DNA of 64,000 bases from Clitopilus passeckerianus (lineage: Eukaryota > Basidiomycota > Agaricomycetes > Agaricales > Entolomataceae): positions 1,798,001 through 1,862,000 of the forward strand of contig CALYLX010000112.1 in the NCBI GenBank assembly GCA_944990035.1, read 5' to 3'. The notes beneath the pieces are model-generated. The model had not been told where the DNA came from and made no database searches. It saw nothing but the letters and a program-made list of their open reading frames with translations. Positions 1-12,100 of this stretch are shown in pieces. A program made the position numbers and the translations under genes. Position 1 is the first letter of the stretch. Each line of letters starts with the position of its first letter.

Positions 1-18
1 CTCAAGTATATTTGACAG

Positions 19-953
19 CCCGATTCACTCGCCCATAAGTGCGATAACTTTTATTGCCAAGTTAACTTCGGTGTTCTCCAACGGAGACATGTAAGTTGCC
101 TCGTAGGCTCAATGGTTGAACGCGCGGCTAAACTTTCTCGTAGCATTGCAGGAAATGTGGTGGCATCTTTTGCGCTGCATGTTCGAGTCGAGCTACTCCC
201 CTACTTGATACGTCAAAACTTGACTTCCTCCACCCCCCTCGCCACGCTTCGATTACCCAGTACGAGTCCCCCGACGCCCCCATTCTGAACAGCAGAGTCT
301 GTGATGATTGCTGGGACTTCCTCCACGGTCAACCCTCTACCCCCCGTACTCCTGAGATTTCACGTCCCTCTATCTCTCGCCTCCTTTCCTCCCCCATAGC
401 CCTGCTCAAGTCACCGCTATCCACATCTCCCATCCACAGTTCCACCTCATCATTATGTTCCAGCATTGAGGCCCCCTCCACACTCAATAACCTTCCGGGG
501 GGCACCAACTCTTTGCTAGCCACCGCTGCTCCTCTCGCAAGGAAAGCTAGGCTAAGGCCAGCTACCAGCTCGTCGAGCCTTGATAGCTACAACAGGCCCA
601 GCAGGCAACGGGTAACCGTTCGTGCTGGGCATCTCACCCTTCCCCCTGAGCTCGAGAACAAGTCTTACGGCGAACTCGATGCTTACCCTCTTCGTCACTC
701 GAGTGTCCTTTGCAAGGCTACTGGCGGCGGACGATGGGAGCCCAAGCATGAACCTCAGCTTGCTGGCTATCGTCCTCCGATACCTGGTGCCAAAGCTCAG
801 TACGAGATTGAGCTCGAGGAGGAAGAGAAGGAAGAGAGGCGGAGACGAGCCAACCCAGTCGTCAAGGACAGGGAGTTCAGATATCGCTTTGGCATCGATG
901 GTGCTCAACCTATCATGCTCAGCCGTACACCCAGTCTAAGGTCAACCTTCTGA
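19..953 (+). CDS. FYVE zinc-finger protein, 3' part (5' end outside window)
   Basis: Exons 19..90 and 144..953 join in phase 0 across a 53-base intron (91..143, gtaagt...ctcgtag). The joined frame reads RRHHCRKCGGIFCAAC, the R(R/K)HHCRxCG core of a FYVE domain, after the domain start PDSLAHKCDNFYC. A last zinc pair follows as CDDCWDFLHG. FYVE domains bind phosphatidylinositol 3-phosphate on endosomes. Behind the domain is a Ser/Pro/Thr-rich low-complexity stretch, a charged Glu/Arg patch and the C-terminus SLRSTF, with the stop at 951-953. At least 293 residues lie in the window. Bases 1..18 are the end of an upstream intron (ttgacag), so the start is not visible. The family is sure from the zinc ligands; the orthologue is not known. 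Confidence 0.88.
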
Positions 954-1968
954 TTGGTTGCCTAGACATTTCCCATTCCATGCTTTATTTGGTTCAATTG
1001 CTTGTTTGCTTTGTATGCCATCCTCACCTACACGCTCGGTCCGGATTACGAGCGCCGTCTTTTCTCTTGATATCCTTATTGCTTGTAATATTGCCTTGCT
1101 TGCATCACATACTTCCACTAGCTGCTTTTCCCCTCCTTGGGGAAACAGAAGTTGTACCATCATCCCCAGCCTCTTCATCGGTCCACTGCCCCGCACCATC
1201 CCCGAGGAACGATAGACTTCCTCTCCGTCTTGATCGATTATCCTGCCGTCATCGTGTGCCCGCCCTGCCTTGGTATTGCATTCATCCGTTATCCATCCAT
1301 CGATGTCATTGATTATCTGTATTCCTCGTTCTCGCCACGATCGACATCTGTCACTTGCTAATACCACTTGCATATGCCCTTCTTTTCATCAGTTGTCTCT
1401 CACTCATCCATCATCACTCTTACACTTATCACATCTCACATCTTCATCGTCCTCGTTTCTTGTGCATGCGATACCTACTGTCAGCCACCATCCACCCGTG
1501 TTTTTGCAAGCATCCCCGTATTATCATATGTTTCTTATACTTGCTCTCTCGTGTTTTACTTCGGCTTGTGGAAGGAGGCTCTGTGTGCCTTCCTTCTAGA
1601 ACCATTCTATACCTGGTCTTTCACACATTTTGGTCTCGAGTTGTTGTGTTGTTAATTTGGTACTGTTTCCGGTACAATATTGCTGTACATAGTGTTTAGT
1701 AGTAGTAGGTTGTACCTAATGACGTTGTTGACTAGAATGTTAGAAGTTTCTCAAATTCTTGGATGGACGTTAAACATGTATGAACCAGTGAAAGAAGACT
1801 GTCGAACTTGCAAACGTTGAAGTCCCTTCACTCTTCAAAGCTTAAGCGCTTAAGCTTCATTGCCAACGATCCTCGGACGCCTTTGACAAACAAGGCCAAA
1901 TAGGGAGTTTCCAAAAATTTGGCTGCAGTCAGACGCGTCCACGTCCAGACGACACCGTTGCTGCAAGA
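954..1968. other. Intergenic region, FYVE gene to mL38
   Basis: About 1 kb of pyrimidine-rich, GC-moderate sequence. Short open frames here have no recognisable domains and overlap in several frames, as expected of low-complexity DNA. It should hold the FYVE 3' UTR and the mL38 promoter. The one clear structure is a 20-base perfect palindrome at 1838..1857. Confidence 0.6.
1838..1857. repeat. 20-bp perfect palindrome upstream of mL38
   Basis: AAGCTTAAGCGCTTAAGCTT reads the same on both strands with no loop. It lies about 110 bases before the mL38 start codon. It could be a dimeric factor site, a cruciform or chance. No function can be assigned from sequence. Confidence 0.8.
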
Positions 1969-3679
1969 ATGCTCGTTCTGCGCAGACTACGCGCTCCAAA
2001 TGCTGTCTTGAGGAGATGTAACGCGACATTGCAGCAAACCAATGCAACGACCCCGGACGCACCTCCTCCAACGGTGACAGAGGCCAGCAAAACACTTACG
2101 CCGAGTCCGGCACCAGCCAAGCCTGCTGGTTCTGCCACGGCGAAGGCCCCAACAACCACACCGGAAACTGGAGATGCAGCTGTGGCTACTCAAGGCCGTC
2201 GACGACCTGGCAAGCAGCTTCCCAAACGTCCTGAAATTTCAGGAGAGAACCCGAGGAAGTACAATAGGCCCATTAAGGAAGGTGTCTTGCCAGCGTATGA
2301 TTTGGCGTTGAAGTTGCTGCAGACGGACAGCATTAGGCTGAAGGACGAAGCGAAGGCTGTCAAAGCGAGAATTGAGGAGCTAGAAGGGAGCTTGTCAGAG
2401 CTGAGGAAGAAGGAAGGAGAGCAGAGCGATGAGGTGACGAAGCTAGAGCAGGAGGTTGAGAAGACCTACAAGAAGTTGAGGATATTGGAGGTTCAGAGTG
2501 GTGTCAATCTCCCTGAACATAGGTGGAAGGTTCGGAATGCTATGGGTGAGTTTTATGCGTCGGGACAGAAGTATCTTCACTGACCAGTACTTTTGTAGCT
2601 GACATGTCTAAGCCTGTTCACCGGCATTTAGTTGAACAAAGGTGGAGGTCAGAGGGTGATTTGGACCTTCTGGTACGCTAATTTCTGACATGTTCTATAT
2701 ACCCAAACCTTATCTTCCCCGTTCTAGATGGAACGCATACACCAGATGAAAGTCATCCCGGATGTCCTGGGTGACTTGCGTCCAACAATTGACGTGCATG
2801 TCGCTACTGAAAGGACTCTGTATGAGGCTCAGAAGACTGGCAAAAGACTCCTCACTGTGCAGCCCGGAACGTTCTTGTATCCTAGACAGGTGGGCTGGCT
2901 AATCATTAATTATGGATATATGCGCTAAAACGCTCTTGTGTCAAGACTGTGTCACCTCCTTATGTCTCCGCTAACGTCTTCCATACGGATACAAGGCTCT
3001 ATACCATGCTCCTTGTTGACCCAGGTACGAGACAAATGCCTATGGCCAAGGATGTCGTCGCTGAAAGACCTCCGAAATAGATGTTCCCAACGAGGAAATA
3101 CAGTCTTTCAATACATTCCTACACTGGATGAAGTAGGTCTTCTTTGATCCTCTCCTCTACGCGTAATTGATAATATTGCTAGGCCCAATATCCCACTCTC
3201 CGCAACCCAGACTTCCTTCATTGCTGACCTGAACACCCACACGCGTTACATTCCCCCGCATCCACAAAACGGAACGCCTTATCACCGTTATGTGCTCCTC
3301 ATGCTGCAGCAGCCCTCCATGAACAAGGCTGGATACACCTTGTCGGCTGAGGCACACGCAAAACCTGGCGTCCCCACTTCAGTGGAGTTGGACATACCAG
3401 TTGTGACTGCCGAAGAGAGGAAGACCTTCGATGTGAGGGCGTTCATGTCCCAGCATGGTCTGGATGCTACACAGGGCGGTGGTGCACACATGTGGAGAGA
3501 GGTTTGGGATGAGAAAGTCAGCAAGATTTACGAGCAGGTCTTGAGTAAGTTTCCTCTTTTTCGTTCCTTTCTCAACGCGCATTCTGACTTCTCCCGCAGA
3601 GGAACCCGAACCCAGATATGGCCGCCCGCCCAAGTACAATCCATACGCGGAATTGAAGCACCAGAAGCGTTACGTCTAG
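1969..3679 (+). CDS. MRPL35: Mitochondrial large-subunit ribosomal protein mL38 (PEBP fold)
   Basis: Seven exons: 1969..2545, 2599..2672, 2728..2889, 2946..3024, 3081..3132, 3183..3544, 3600..3679. They give 461 residues in one frame, and all introns are GT-AG of 50-56 bases. The N-terminus (MLVLRRLRAPNAVLRRCNA) is Arg-rich with few acids, as in a mitochondrial presequence. A Pro/Thr-rich linker and a Glu/Lys coiled coil (about residues 120-170) follow. The rest is the PEBP-like domain with LYTMLLVDPDVPN, the LHWMK strand and HRYVLLMLQQP. This order and the stretch RWRSEGDLDLLMERIHQMKVIPD fit the YmL35/mL38 family, a structural protein of the mitoribosomal central protuberance. The first ATG of the open frame was taken as the start. 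Confidence 0.92.
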
Positions 3680-6135
3680 ATATTAATTGCTTTCGCGCTT
3701 TGTTCAAGTACATTCTACTAATTGATGATATGATTATTACCGTCCATCCTCTATCAACTCTGAAGTGAGGTGCGTCTCCGAAGTGAGATTGGCGACCATC
3801 TGGGGCACGCCTGCGCAAGTGGCGTGTGCTGAGGACCATGCCAGGTCCATGAAACGGTTCTTTCGCCGCGTCGAACACTGGAACCACAATAAACGGATGA
3901 CAAGCTATCGAGGTTCTGGAACCGATCTACTTGGGTGGGCCATTAAATCTGGGTCCCGGACGTAACGCGTAAACACAGGGAAGCGCTGCAACGAAGCCAA
4001 TGCACCATGAGGGAAAGGATGTGGGCGCATATGGCGCGTCGCCTCAGCAAAAGATGCCGTAACCAAGATCCGTCGTTCTTTTCATGCTTCGTGACGACTA
4101 AGAGGTAGTCAGCTTTGAGCTCCGAGATGTTTGTGATAAGGCTTGTGGAAGTGGTCAATGTAACATGCTCTTAGTTAGCATCCGCTCACGGATGTTGGCT
4201 GACCGGCAGACGTTCCACAAGACAGACTTTTATTCCATGAGGCCTAAGCAACGTGTTTCTAAGGTATCATACATGAGTATGTCACTGGGCTACGATATGA
4301 CTCGTCTCTCGGCTTATTTAAGTTCTGGAGTATACGCGGCAAAGGTGTGTGAGTACCGGGCCTCATCCTGGCCACCTCAAAGTGCAGAATGAGCAGGGAC
4401 CGTTCTGTTACAGGATCAGACGACCGTCATCTCACCGCCCGGAGCCCAGCAGCCGATGGCAGGTTACTCGCGGCCCGGGTCGCGTTGAAAGACTGCCTCA
4501 GCTTCTGAAGCGATTGATCCACGTCGTTGACCTAGAAAAGAGCTAATGCGTTTGGGGTAACGTCGAGTGGAAGACCAACGTCTTCCGAGGATATGTACAT
4601 CTAAAAACATTAGCCAGGCGAAACGCCCGTTTGCCGCGTTGACAGCACTTCGTAGGCAGTTCGGACTCATTCGTGCTCTGGTCGAAATGCGAGATCAGAA
4701 ATCCCGGAGTGCCTCGAGCAGAAGCGAGGTTCAATAAGGACGAATGAACAGTCGACTGTACGGCCCGCACACCGTGCATAGAGAAGTGCGACAGGCGAGC
4801 TTCGTAGGCCGAAGCTCGCAACCCCGACAACGTAACATGTCTTTCGGAGCTTGGCCCGCTTGGCCGAGTTGCTGGCTCCTTCCAGTCTAGCGCATCCGCC
4901 GGCTGCTGAGTATGTTCCTTCAAACAGTCAAGTCCGTCAGGTACTGGACTGTCCAACGAGGGTACGGGCCAATTTCCTAGTTTAGGGGAGTGCGCGTGAT
5001 ACGGGATCAGGCATCGGCAGCGACTGTCGCAAGCTTAAAGCAGTCCTTTGCACAGGTGCTTATCGATTTGCTTGAGATCGACAGCGAGCGGGACGCCAAA
5101 CCCCATTGCGACCAATCGTAGAAATTTCGGGAGAGAGCTCGATCAGGGGGCTAGGCAGGAAGCTCCCAGCCACTAAATAAGAGAACGCTAAATTGTGGCG
5201 GATACGCGGAGAAACCTTGCTGGGAACGAACATCCTTCGTGGGGGAACCTTGTAGAACGGACTGGAGAAATGTCGGCACATGAGCAAATGTCTGATGGAA
5301 ATGAATTGAAGCCTTTACTTCCTGCACTTGAGCTTGAAAGGATATTCAATTTCGCCAGGGATGCTGAGTGGGAAATCTGGTGAGGACTATGGTCCATCGG
5401 TGCTTTTACAGTGAAGTGTGGAAGGACCTGCAAAGTTTCCGCAACGCAGAACACACTCTGAGAGCTTCCGTGTGTGGTTTAATACGTAGTGCTTCGGAGG
5501 ACTTGTACACTATTTTCACCGCAGATCATCTCCTAGCGGCAGGCATATGCTGTCCTAGTTGACGAAGAAATGCAGATTGGTGGTCTCTGCGAGTTCAGTT
5601 AATTCCTAGCTTCGAGCGCAGATGTCGAGTCAAAGTTCTGAGCCTCGAATAGCGCCTTAGCGCCTTGCCATTCTTGAGTGTTGCACTTTGACAGGGAAAC
5701 GAAATGATGGCGTCGATCATGTGGTGTTAGAAATGCCCAGATGTTGACTGGCGATGACAAGCGAAATTCGCACAGTTATGCGCTTAGTGAACGCGTTGCT
5801 TCGCGTCTGCCATGTTTCTACGAACAGGCAAAGAACAAGGCCACAGGACACGGCCCCTAGCCATTCCTCACGTTTCAAAGAACGAACAGTAACCGATTGA
5901 GGAGTCAACCGAAGCAGATTCCAACGAAGATCCACCTTCGGGCGTCAAAGACAGGCCATGGGGTTCAGAGCATAAAGGCGTGAAGAGCACTTATGGTCAT
6001 GGGCTGCGCCCACGGCGCTTAAAGACACGTTTTGGGGTGATTCCGCGATAATACAAGTGTGATGATTGCATGTGCATTGTATGGTCCCATTGTATGCCTG
6101 ATCCCTCACATCTCTATCAACCACCACCATCTACA
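3680..6135. other. Gene-poor interval of about 2.5 kb
   Basis: No exon chain with recognisable motifs was found on either strand. The largest frame (4543..4956, minus, 137 codons) resembles no family I know and has no supporting splice partners. The last few hundred bases must hold the promoter of the helicase at 6136. Composition is mixed, with no evident tandem repeats or tRNA. Confidence 0.5.
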
Positions 6136-9100
6136 ATGAACGAGTTTTTGAATACGTTCATTCAGAGATTTGACACACAACCATCCCAAACGACCACTGA
6201 AGCGGCCTTGCACCAATTGAGCACCCATCTCAGCCAGGAAAACTTAATTACTGTTTTACAGCGCCTATCCGAGCGGCCTTTGCTGGTGGAATACGTTTTA
6301 TCGAGTGCGTCCCTCTCAAATCTCCTGTTTAACTCCCCTTCAAAGTATTGTTAGGCCTGCCTGCTTCTGTCCCGGTTCGAACCTGGATCGCCAACGCCTT
6401 CGCTAAGGATGTTGAGAGCTTCAAATCCTCCTTCACCACGAGCTTGCTCATGAAGCTCTCGGCTTTCTTTCTTATCCACCACGACCTCCCGTTCCCCCAG
6501 AACTCATCACTTTCGAATCAACTTTCGAAGATTGACCGACTCGTCAGCAGAGGGCCTTATGCGCTGGAAGTCTTAACCCAACTGACGTTTTCAAATCATT
6601 CTCGGAGCAACACATCCGAGTTCTTTGTCCCATTGAAGCCGTCTAAGTCTCAGAGGAAGGCTCATAAGAGGATGTCCTCACTCCAGGAGAACAACACGCC
6701 AAAGCGAGCTATGGACCCTGCCTTACTCTCAGACTTCGGTCTGGATGTCCCTCACAGCGCTTTAGAGCGGGATCGAGCAATTTCAGAGATTCTTTCTTTC
6801 ATGGAGAACTGGCTCGATGTAAGTTGACATAATGTACCTGCATACATACACTCACGGTTCTACAGTATTATCTCCAGCTACTCCATTTTCCTGGTATTCC
6901 TTTGGCAGTGAAGGCACTTTTTATATCACAACTGCCTGCCAATGAGTTTTCCTGTGGAGATTCAGCAGCTGTTCTCGAAGGTCAACAAGAAGAGGAAGCA
7001 CATTCCATTATTCAACCCTTGAAGTCGTACGTATATTAGCGCAATCGTTCAATGAAGGGCCTTGCTGAGGCTGTCATAGTGCCCGTCATTTCAGCAATGT
7101 CGAGGGATTCGGCGATTGGCGCATCCTCATATCTACCCGAGCCGATGGGGACCTGAGAGAGGCGTCTCGTAAGAACAGGAAGATGTTTAAGATTTTCGTC
7201 AAGAAAATCAAGTGAGTTTATGGCGCGTCAACTTTTGTCGGGTTCTCTCAACTATAGTTTTCCAGGGAATTGTCCAATGGGCACTTCTCGCCCGACAATC
7301 ATAAGCGTCTGACGGGCCCCAATATCCAGATCCCTATATATGAGGCGAAGATGACGGGAGATACGCGATTGGTGGTCTGTGTCTACCACCTAACTCTTTC
7401 CACTTCAATCCTGAAGAACTCACTACCTTACAGTACCAAGTAGACTGCGTAGCGGCTTATGACAGCGAAGCCGAAATGCAAGGTGCTTCCTTCCCTGCGG
7501 TTTAGGAAGCTACGAACTCATTCCCTTTGTACTAGTTGTCCGAATATTTGGCATATACACGCACGCCCAGATGGATGACCGCTTATGGCATTCTGTTGGC
7601 AGCCAACTCGCGAAGAAGGGGAAGGAGTATCGTAAACGGTACGTCTTTATTCATTCTATTCGTCTGCTTCGTTCTAATCCACTGACTTGCTGGAATCAGA
7701 TGCATATATCGTCAACGCGTCAATGACGGGGGTAATGACATATATGCGCCTGCAACATTCCCTCACCCGCCAGAGGTCGAGCAGGTTACCCAGTATATCC
7801 CAGATTTGCCTCCGGATGATCTCGAACAGGTCGGTCTAAACCTTATAGTTCTATTGGGTAAAGGCTGAAGTTGCTCCAGATCCATTCCCTTCTAGTGTCA
7901 GTACAAGGATGCATTTCCGGTCTTTTTCATGGGACTCAACGGTTTGCTGAAATTAACAGGTTGGAGAAGTATTTGGACTTTTCACACGTGAGGGAAAAGA
8001 TCAACCTTTATCTTATCATGGCTAATTTCGAGCGCCTTTAGGAACTCCTACAAAGTATGCCGAGGATCTTGAACCTTCAGCTAATTGACTAAGGATGACG
8101 TGTATCCCATCCTAGGCATTCTCGCAAATCTTGACGTCTCGTTCCCATTCCAAGTCTCGTGGGTATTTCCTCCGATATCCATAGTGACTCAGCAATAGTA
8201 ACATGCACCGACAGACCTCAAGAGAAGGAGATAATTGAACATCCGGATTCCTGCTATGTCCTCGGCCGAAGCGGTACAGGGTGAGTCAATATTTCGAAGG
8301 TCTACTCACCCTGATGGTTTGCTTACTCCGCCGAAGGAAAACGACGACCATGCTCTTCAAGATGTTGTGGGTAGAGAAGGCGTACGAACTCAATAAGGAC
8401 GGAATGCCCCGGCCCCGCCAGATCTTCGTAACAAAGTCCAGGGTTCTCGCGCGGAAAGTGGAAGAATCATTCACGAAGTTGCTGGCATCTCTACGGATTG
8501 AAGCGAAGCCCCTTCAGGAGATTCAAACATACCTTCGACGAGATGTAGCTGTGAATACTAATGAGGATCTCGTGGACGTAGATGACGAGGTCAACTGGCG
8601 TACAGACCTTCCAAAGCGGTTCAGCGAATTGCAGGACAAGCACTTCCCGCTATTCCTCACATTCGATCATGTATGTGTTTTCCGGTGCTTAAACTCCACT
8701 TGAAGAAGTGACAAGCCTTATGACAGCTATGTGATATGATTGAAGGAGATGGCGACATCGTGTATAGCCCGATCGCAGTTGCATTGGAAGCTGCAGGCGT
8801 CAGTTCACCATTCATAATGTTTGATCAGTTCCGCTATCAGTATTGGCCGCACTTCCCCCAGTCATTGACAAAGGGCCTGGGTAAGAGTCCCAGTTTTTCT
8901 AAACTGTCCAAACCCTTACAGTGTAATTAACAGATCCCGCTCTCGTGTTCAGTGAAATTATCGGTAGATGAATTTTAGCTTCCGTTGATCATTGCTGAGC
9001 CTAGGACCTCACAGGAATCATCAAGGGGTCCGAGGCAACACTATCAACAGACGAAAGATTTCTATCTCGCAGAACTTACGAAGATCTCAGCGAGCGCAGC

Positions 9101-12100
9101 TACTCAACCTTTGCATCACAAAGAAGTGTCATCTACAGCATTTTTGAAGCCTATCAAGCCCAAAAGCGACAGCGGAGCGAACGCGATGCAGCTGACAGGT
9201 ATTTAAATTCAATGCTACCCGCTATTCCAGGACACTCACCTCCTCTCACAGGACACATTCGCTGCTCAAACTCATCAAGAGCAAGGGGGTCAAAGGAAAG
9301 AAGATTGACCAACTGTGAGCGTTCATTCATCGTTAAGATTTGATTGATCACCCCTTACGCTCTCTAAGCTATGTCGACGAAGCGCAGGACAATCTTTTAA
9401 TTGATGCTCTCGGTCAGCGCGGGACCATTTCGTACTCATTTATCAGCTGATGAGATTGCAATCAGTGTTACGATCTTTGAGCCATAACGTCAATGGCTTG
9501 TTCTGGGCGGGGGATACGGCGCAGACCATTTCTGTTGGAAGTTCCTTCCGATTTGACGACCTGAAGGCATTTTTATTTCGAATTGAGGCAGGATTTCCTT
9601 CACCGTGCTTGACCGAGCTCTCATAATGTTCCATATTTAGAAACAAGAAGCTCAAAACCAGAGGAACCGATGCTTCAGACGAGATGTCAAACCTCCAAGA
9701 GCTTTCCAGCTTGTCACGAACTACCGGTCACACGGGGGCATTGTGAATGCTGCCCACTCCGTCATAGAACTTATAACAAGATTCTGGCCCTATTCTATTG
9801 ATAATCTAGAGCCTGAGAAGGGCATTGTTGATGGCCCCAAACCACTTTTCCTTATCGGCTGGGACGATGATAACATCAGATATGTAAGCATTATACGTTA
9901 GTTGTCAGGGTTTTGTCTCATATATCCAATTTGCAGGAGCAGTTTCTGTTTGGGGCAAGGTTGTGCACGAGTTTTATCAGAAGAATTTGTGACTGACTTC
10001 ACCAAACAGCGGATCTCATCTTGAATTTGGGGCTCAGCAATGTATGTGGAGAATAACTGTTTGCTAAAACCACCTTACCTTCTGTGTGAAGGCATTTTGG
10101 TTCGTGATGAGGCCGCACGTACGAAGCTCGAGGAGCAAGTGGGGAATATAGGACTTATCATGTATGTCCCGGATTGCTTTGCATATCGGTTCCCTTCCAT
10201 TCCGCTCATGAATTACAAACTCAGGACTCTATACGAAAGCAAAGGATTGGAGTTTAATGACGTTTGTTTTTGTCAGCTTTACTATTGGAGTAACTCGTTC
10301 ATGAGCGTTTAGGTGCTCCTTTTCAATTTCTTCGAAGATTCTGCTTGTGACCTTTCACAATGGCGCGTTATTCTGAACGAAATCGAGCATGATACGGATG
10401 CGAATGGGCTTCTCGCTCCTCGCTTTGATCCTGTTCGACACGCACCCATCTGCTTTGAGGTCAGATCCATTCAGAATTATCCAAGTTGCTTACACCCATA
10501 CCTCCTTTAGCTCAAGTTCTTGTATGTGGCGCTGACTCGTGCTCGTAAGAATTTATGGATCGCGGATAAATCTCTGAAGAGTGGCCCCATCCGGGTACGT
10601 TATCTCTTCATTCCCCAGGTATCATATCTCAAAGCAAACATAGATATACTGGTCATCTAGGCAACAAATTCACACCTGCTCACCTGGTGATAAGATCCCT
10701 CAACTTGCTGTTGCATCGTCAACAGAAGAGTGGGCATCGAAGGGGCGTGAGCTATTCAGTCGCAAGCGGTACCTTCAAGCCAAGTTCTGCTACGAACGCG
10801 CAAAACAGCCTCGGGAGGTAGCCATCTCAGAGGCTTATCTTCTCAGAGAGGAAGCCCGCAAAATACCAGTGACCACAGATTCCAGAGCTACACTACAAAA
10901 GCAACAGCAGGCATTTTTCAGAGCTGCCACAGCCTTTTGTGCATGTGCTCAAGGTGCTACCAAGAACAGATTGATTTACCTGCTTCGAGCGGCAGAATGC
11001 TTTGAACAGGCAGGCGACGAGCTCCGTGCGGCCAGGACCTACCTCGATGCCGAACGTTATGATAACGCCACGAGATTGTTCCGCAAATTAGGCCGCTTTG
11101 ATGATGCCGTTGCTGTTATCAAGCAAAAGGGTACACGGATGAACCAAGACCTTATAAGGACAATCAAAGATGTTGCCCGATTATATTACTTCAGAGAAGA
11201 ACAACTCTTGTAAGTAAATATACCCAGCTTCTCTGCAAAAGCTTACGCTCCTGGTAGAAAAGCAAGAGACCTCTTTGCCAGCGATGACGAGGCATTGGAA
11301 TATTTGGAAGACCTGGATTTAGATCTTGCCAGAGCGGATGTCCTTGTTTCATTGGGGCGATATCGTGAGGCAGCTCAGTTGCATGCTTCAGAAGGCCGAA
11401 TGATGTCCGCTATACCCCTCTTCTTACGGGACAGGGATAATCCCGAGTCTTCACGTCAGGCCGGCCTGTCCATTCTGCGAGAATTGTGGAGAAGAACATC
11501 CCTAGGGCAAACCCTTACCTCAGACCTATCTACCTCACCTCTTGTCAAATGGCTTGAAAGAATTGATTTGGAGCACCAAGATGATGCCAATAGTAGAGAG
11601 GTACGCACTTTCTGTTGTTCTAATACATCAAACTCAAGCTGTTTTTAGCTTGCCATGTTCAAAGCACTGTTGATTGAAAAACGGCCGTTCAACCAACTTC
11701 TTGGTCAGGTCGAGGAACTGCTACTGACGGACAACCGTCCTGCCGCATTGCTCTGTCTCGACCATCACTATTCGACATTTCCGAGTCCGAAGTTACTCAC
11801 AAGTGATGGCCTCGCTTCTACGCTGGCCATGTTCTTGTCCTACATCCGACTTCTCCATGACGTTGCCTTTCGACCTTACACATTCAACAGCACTGAGATA
11901 GAGAAGCTTTTCGGTTGCGTTTCCTCGACTGGAGATACATACTTGATCCTACCAGGCACATTCCTGTATCGGTACTACACCCAAGGTAGACCCCCACCAG
12001 AGCAGCCAGATTCCGACCTGTCTATTTCAAAATCAGAGCTTTACAATATCCTCCGTAATGCTCTCTCTCAACGCCTTCGCGAGAGGATCTCCGATCAAGC

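Noticed and set aside
1270..1699. Several overlapping frames rich in Ser, His and Leu
   Set aside because: They lie in pyrimidine-rich intergenic DNA and overlap in three frames; typical of composition-driven frames.
4543..4956. 137-codon minus-strand frame in the gap after mL38
   Set aside because: No family motif, no splice partners and no start context; more likely chance.
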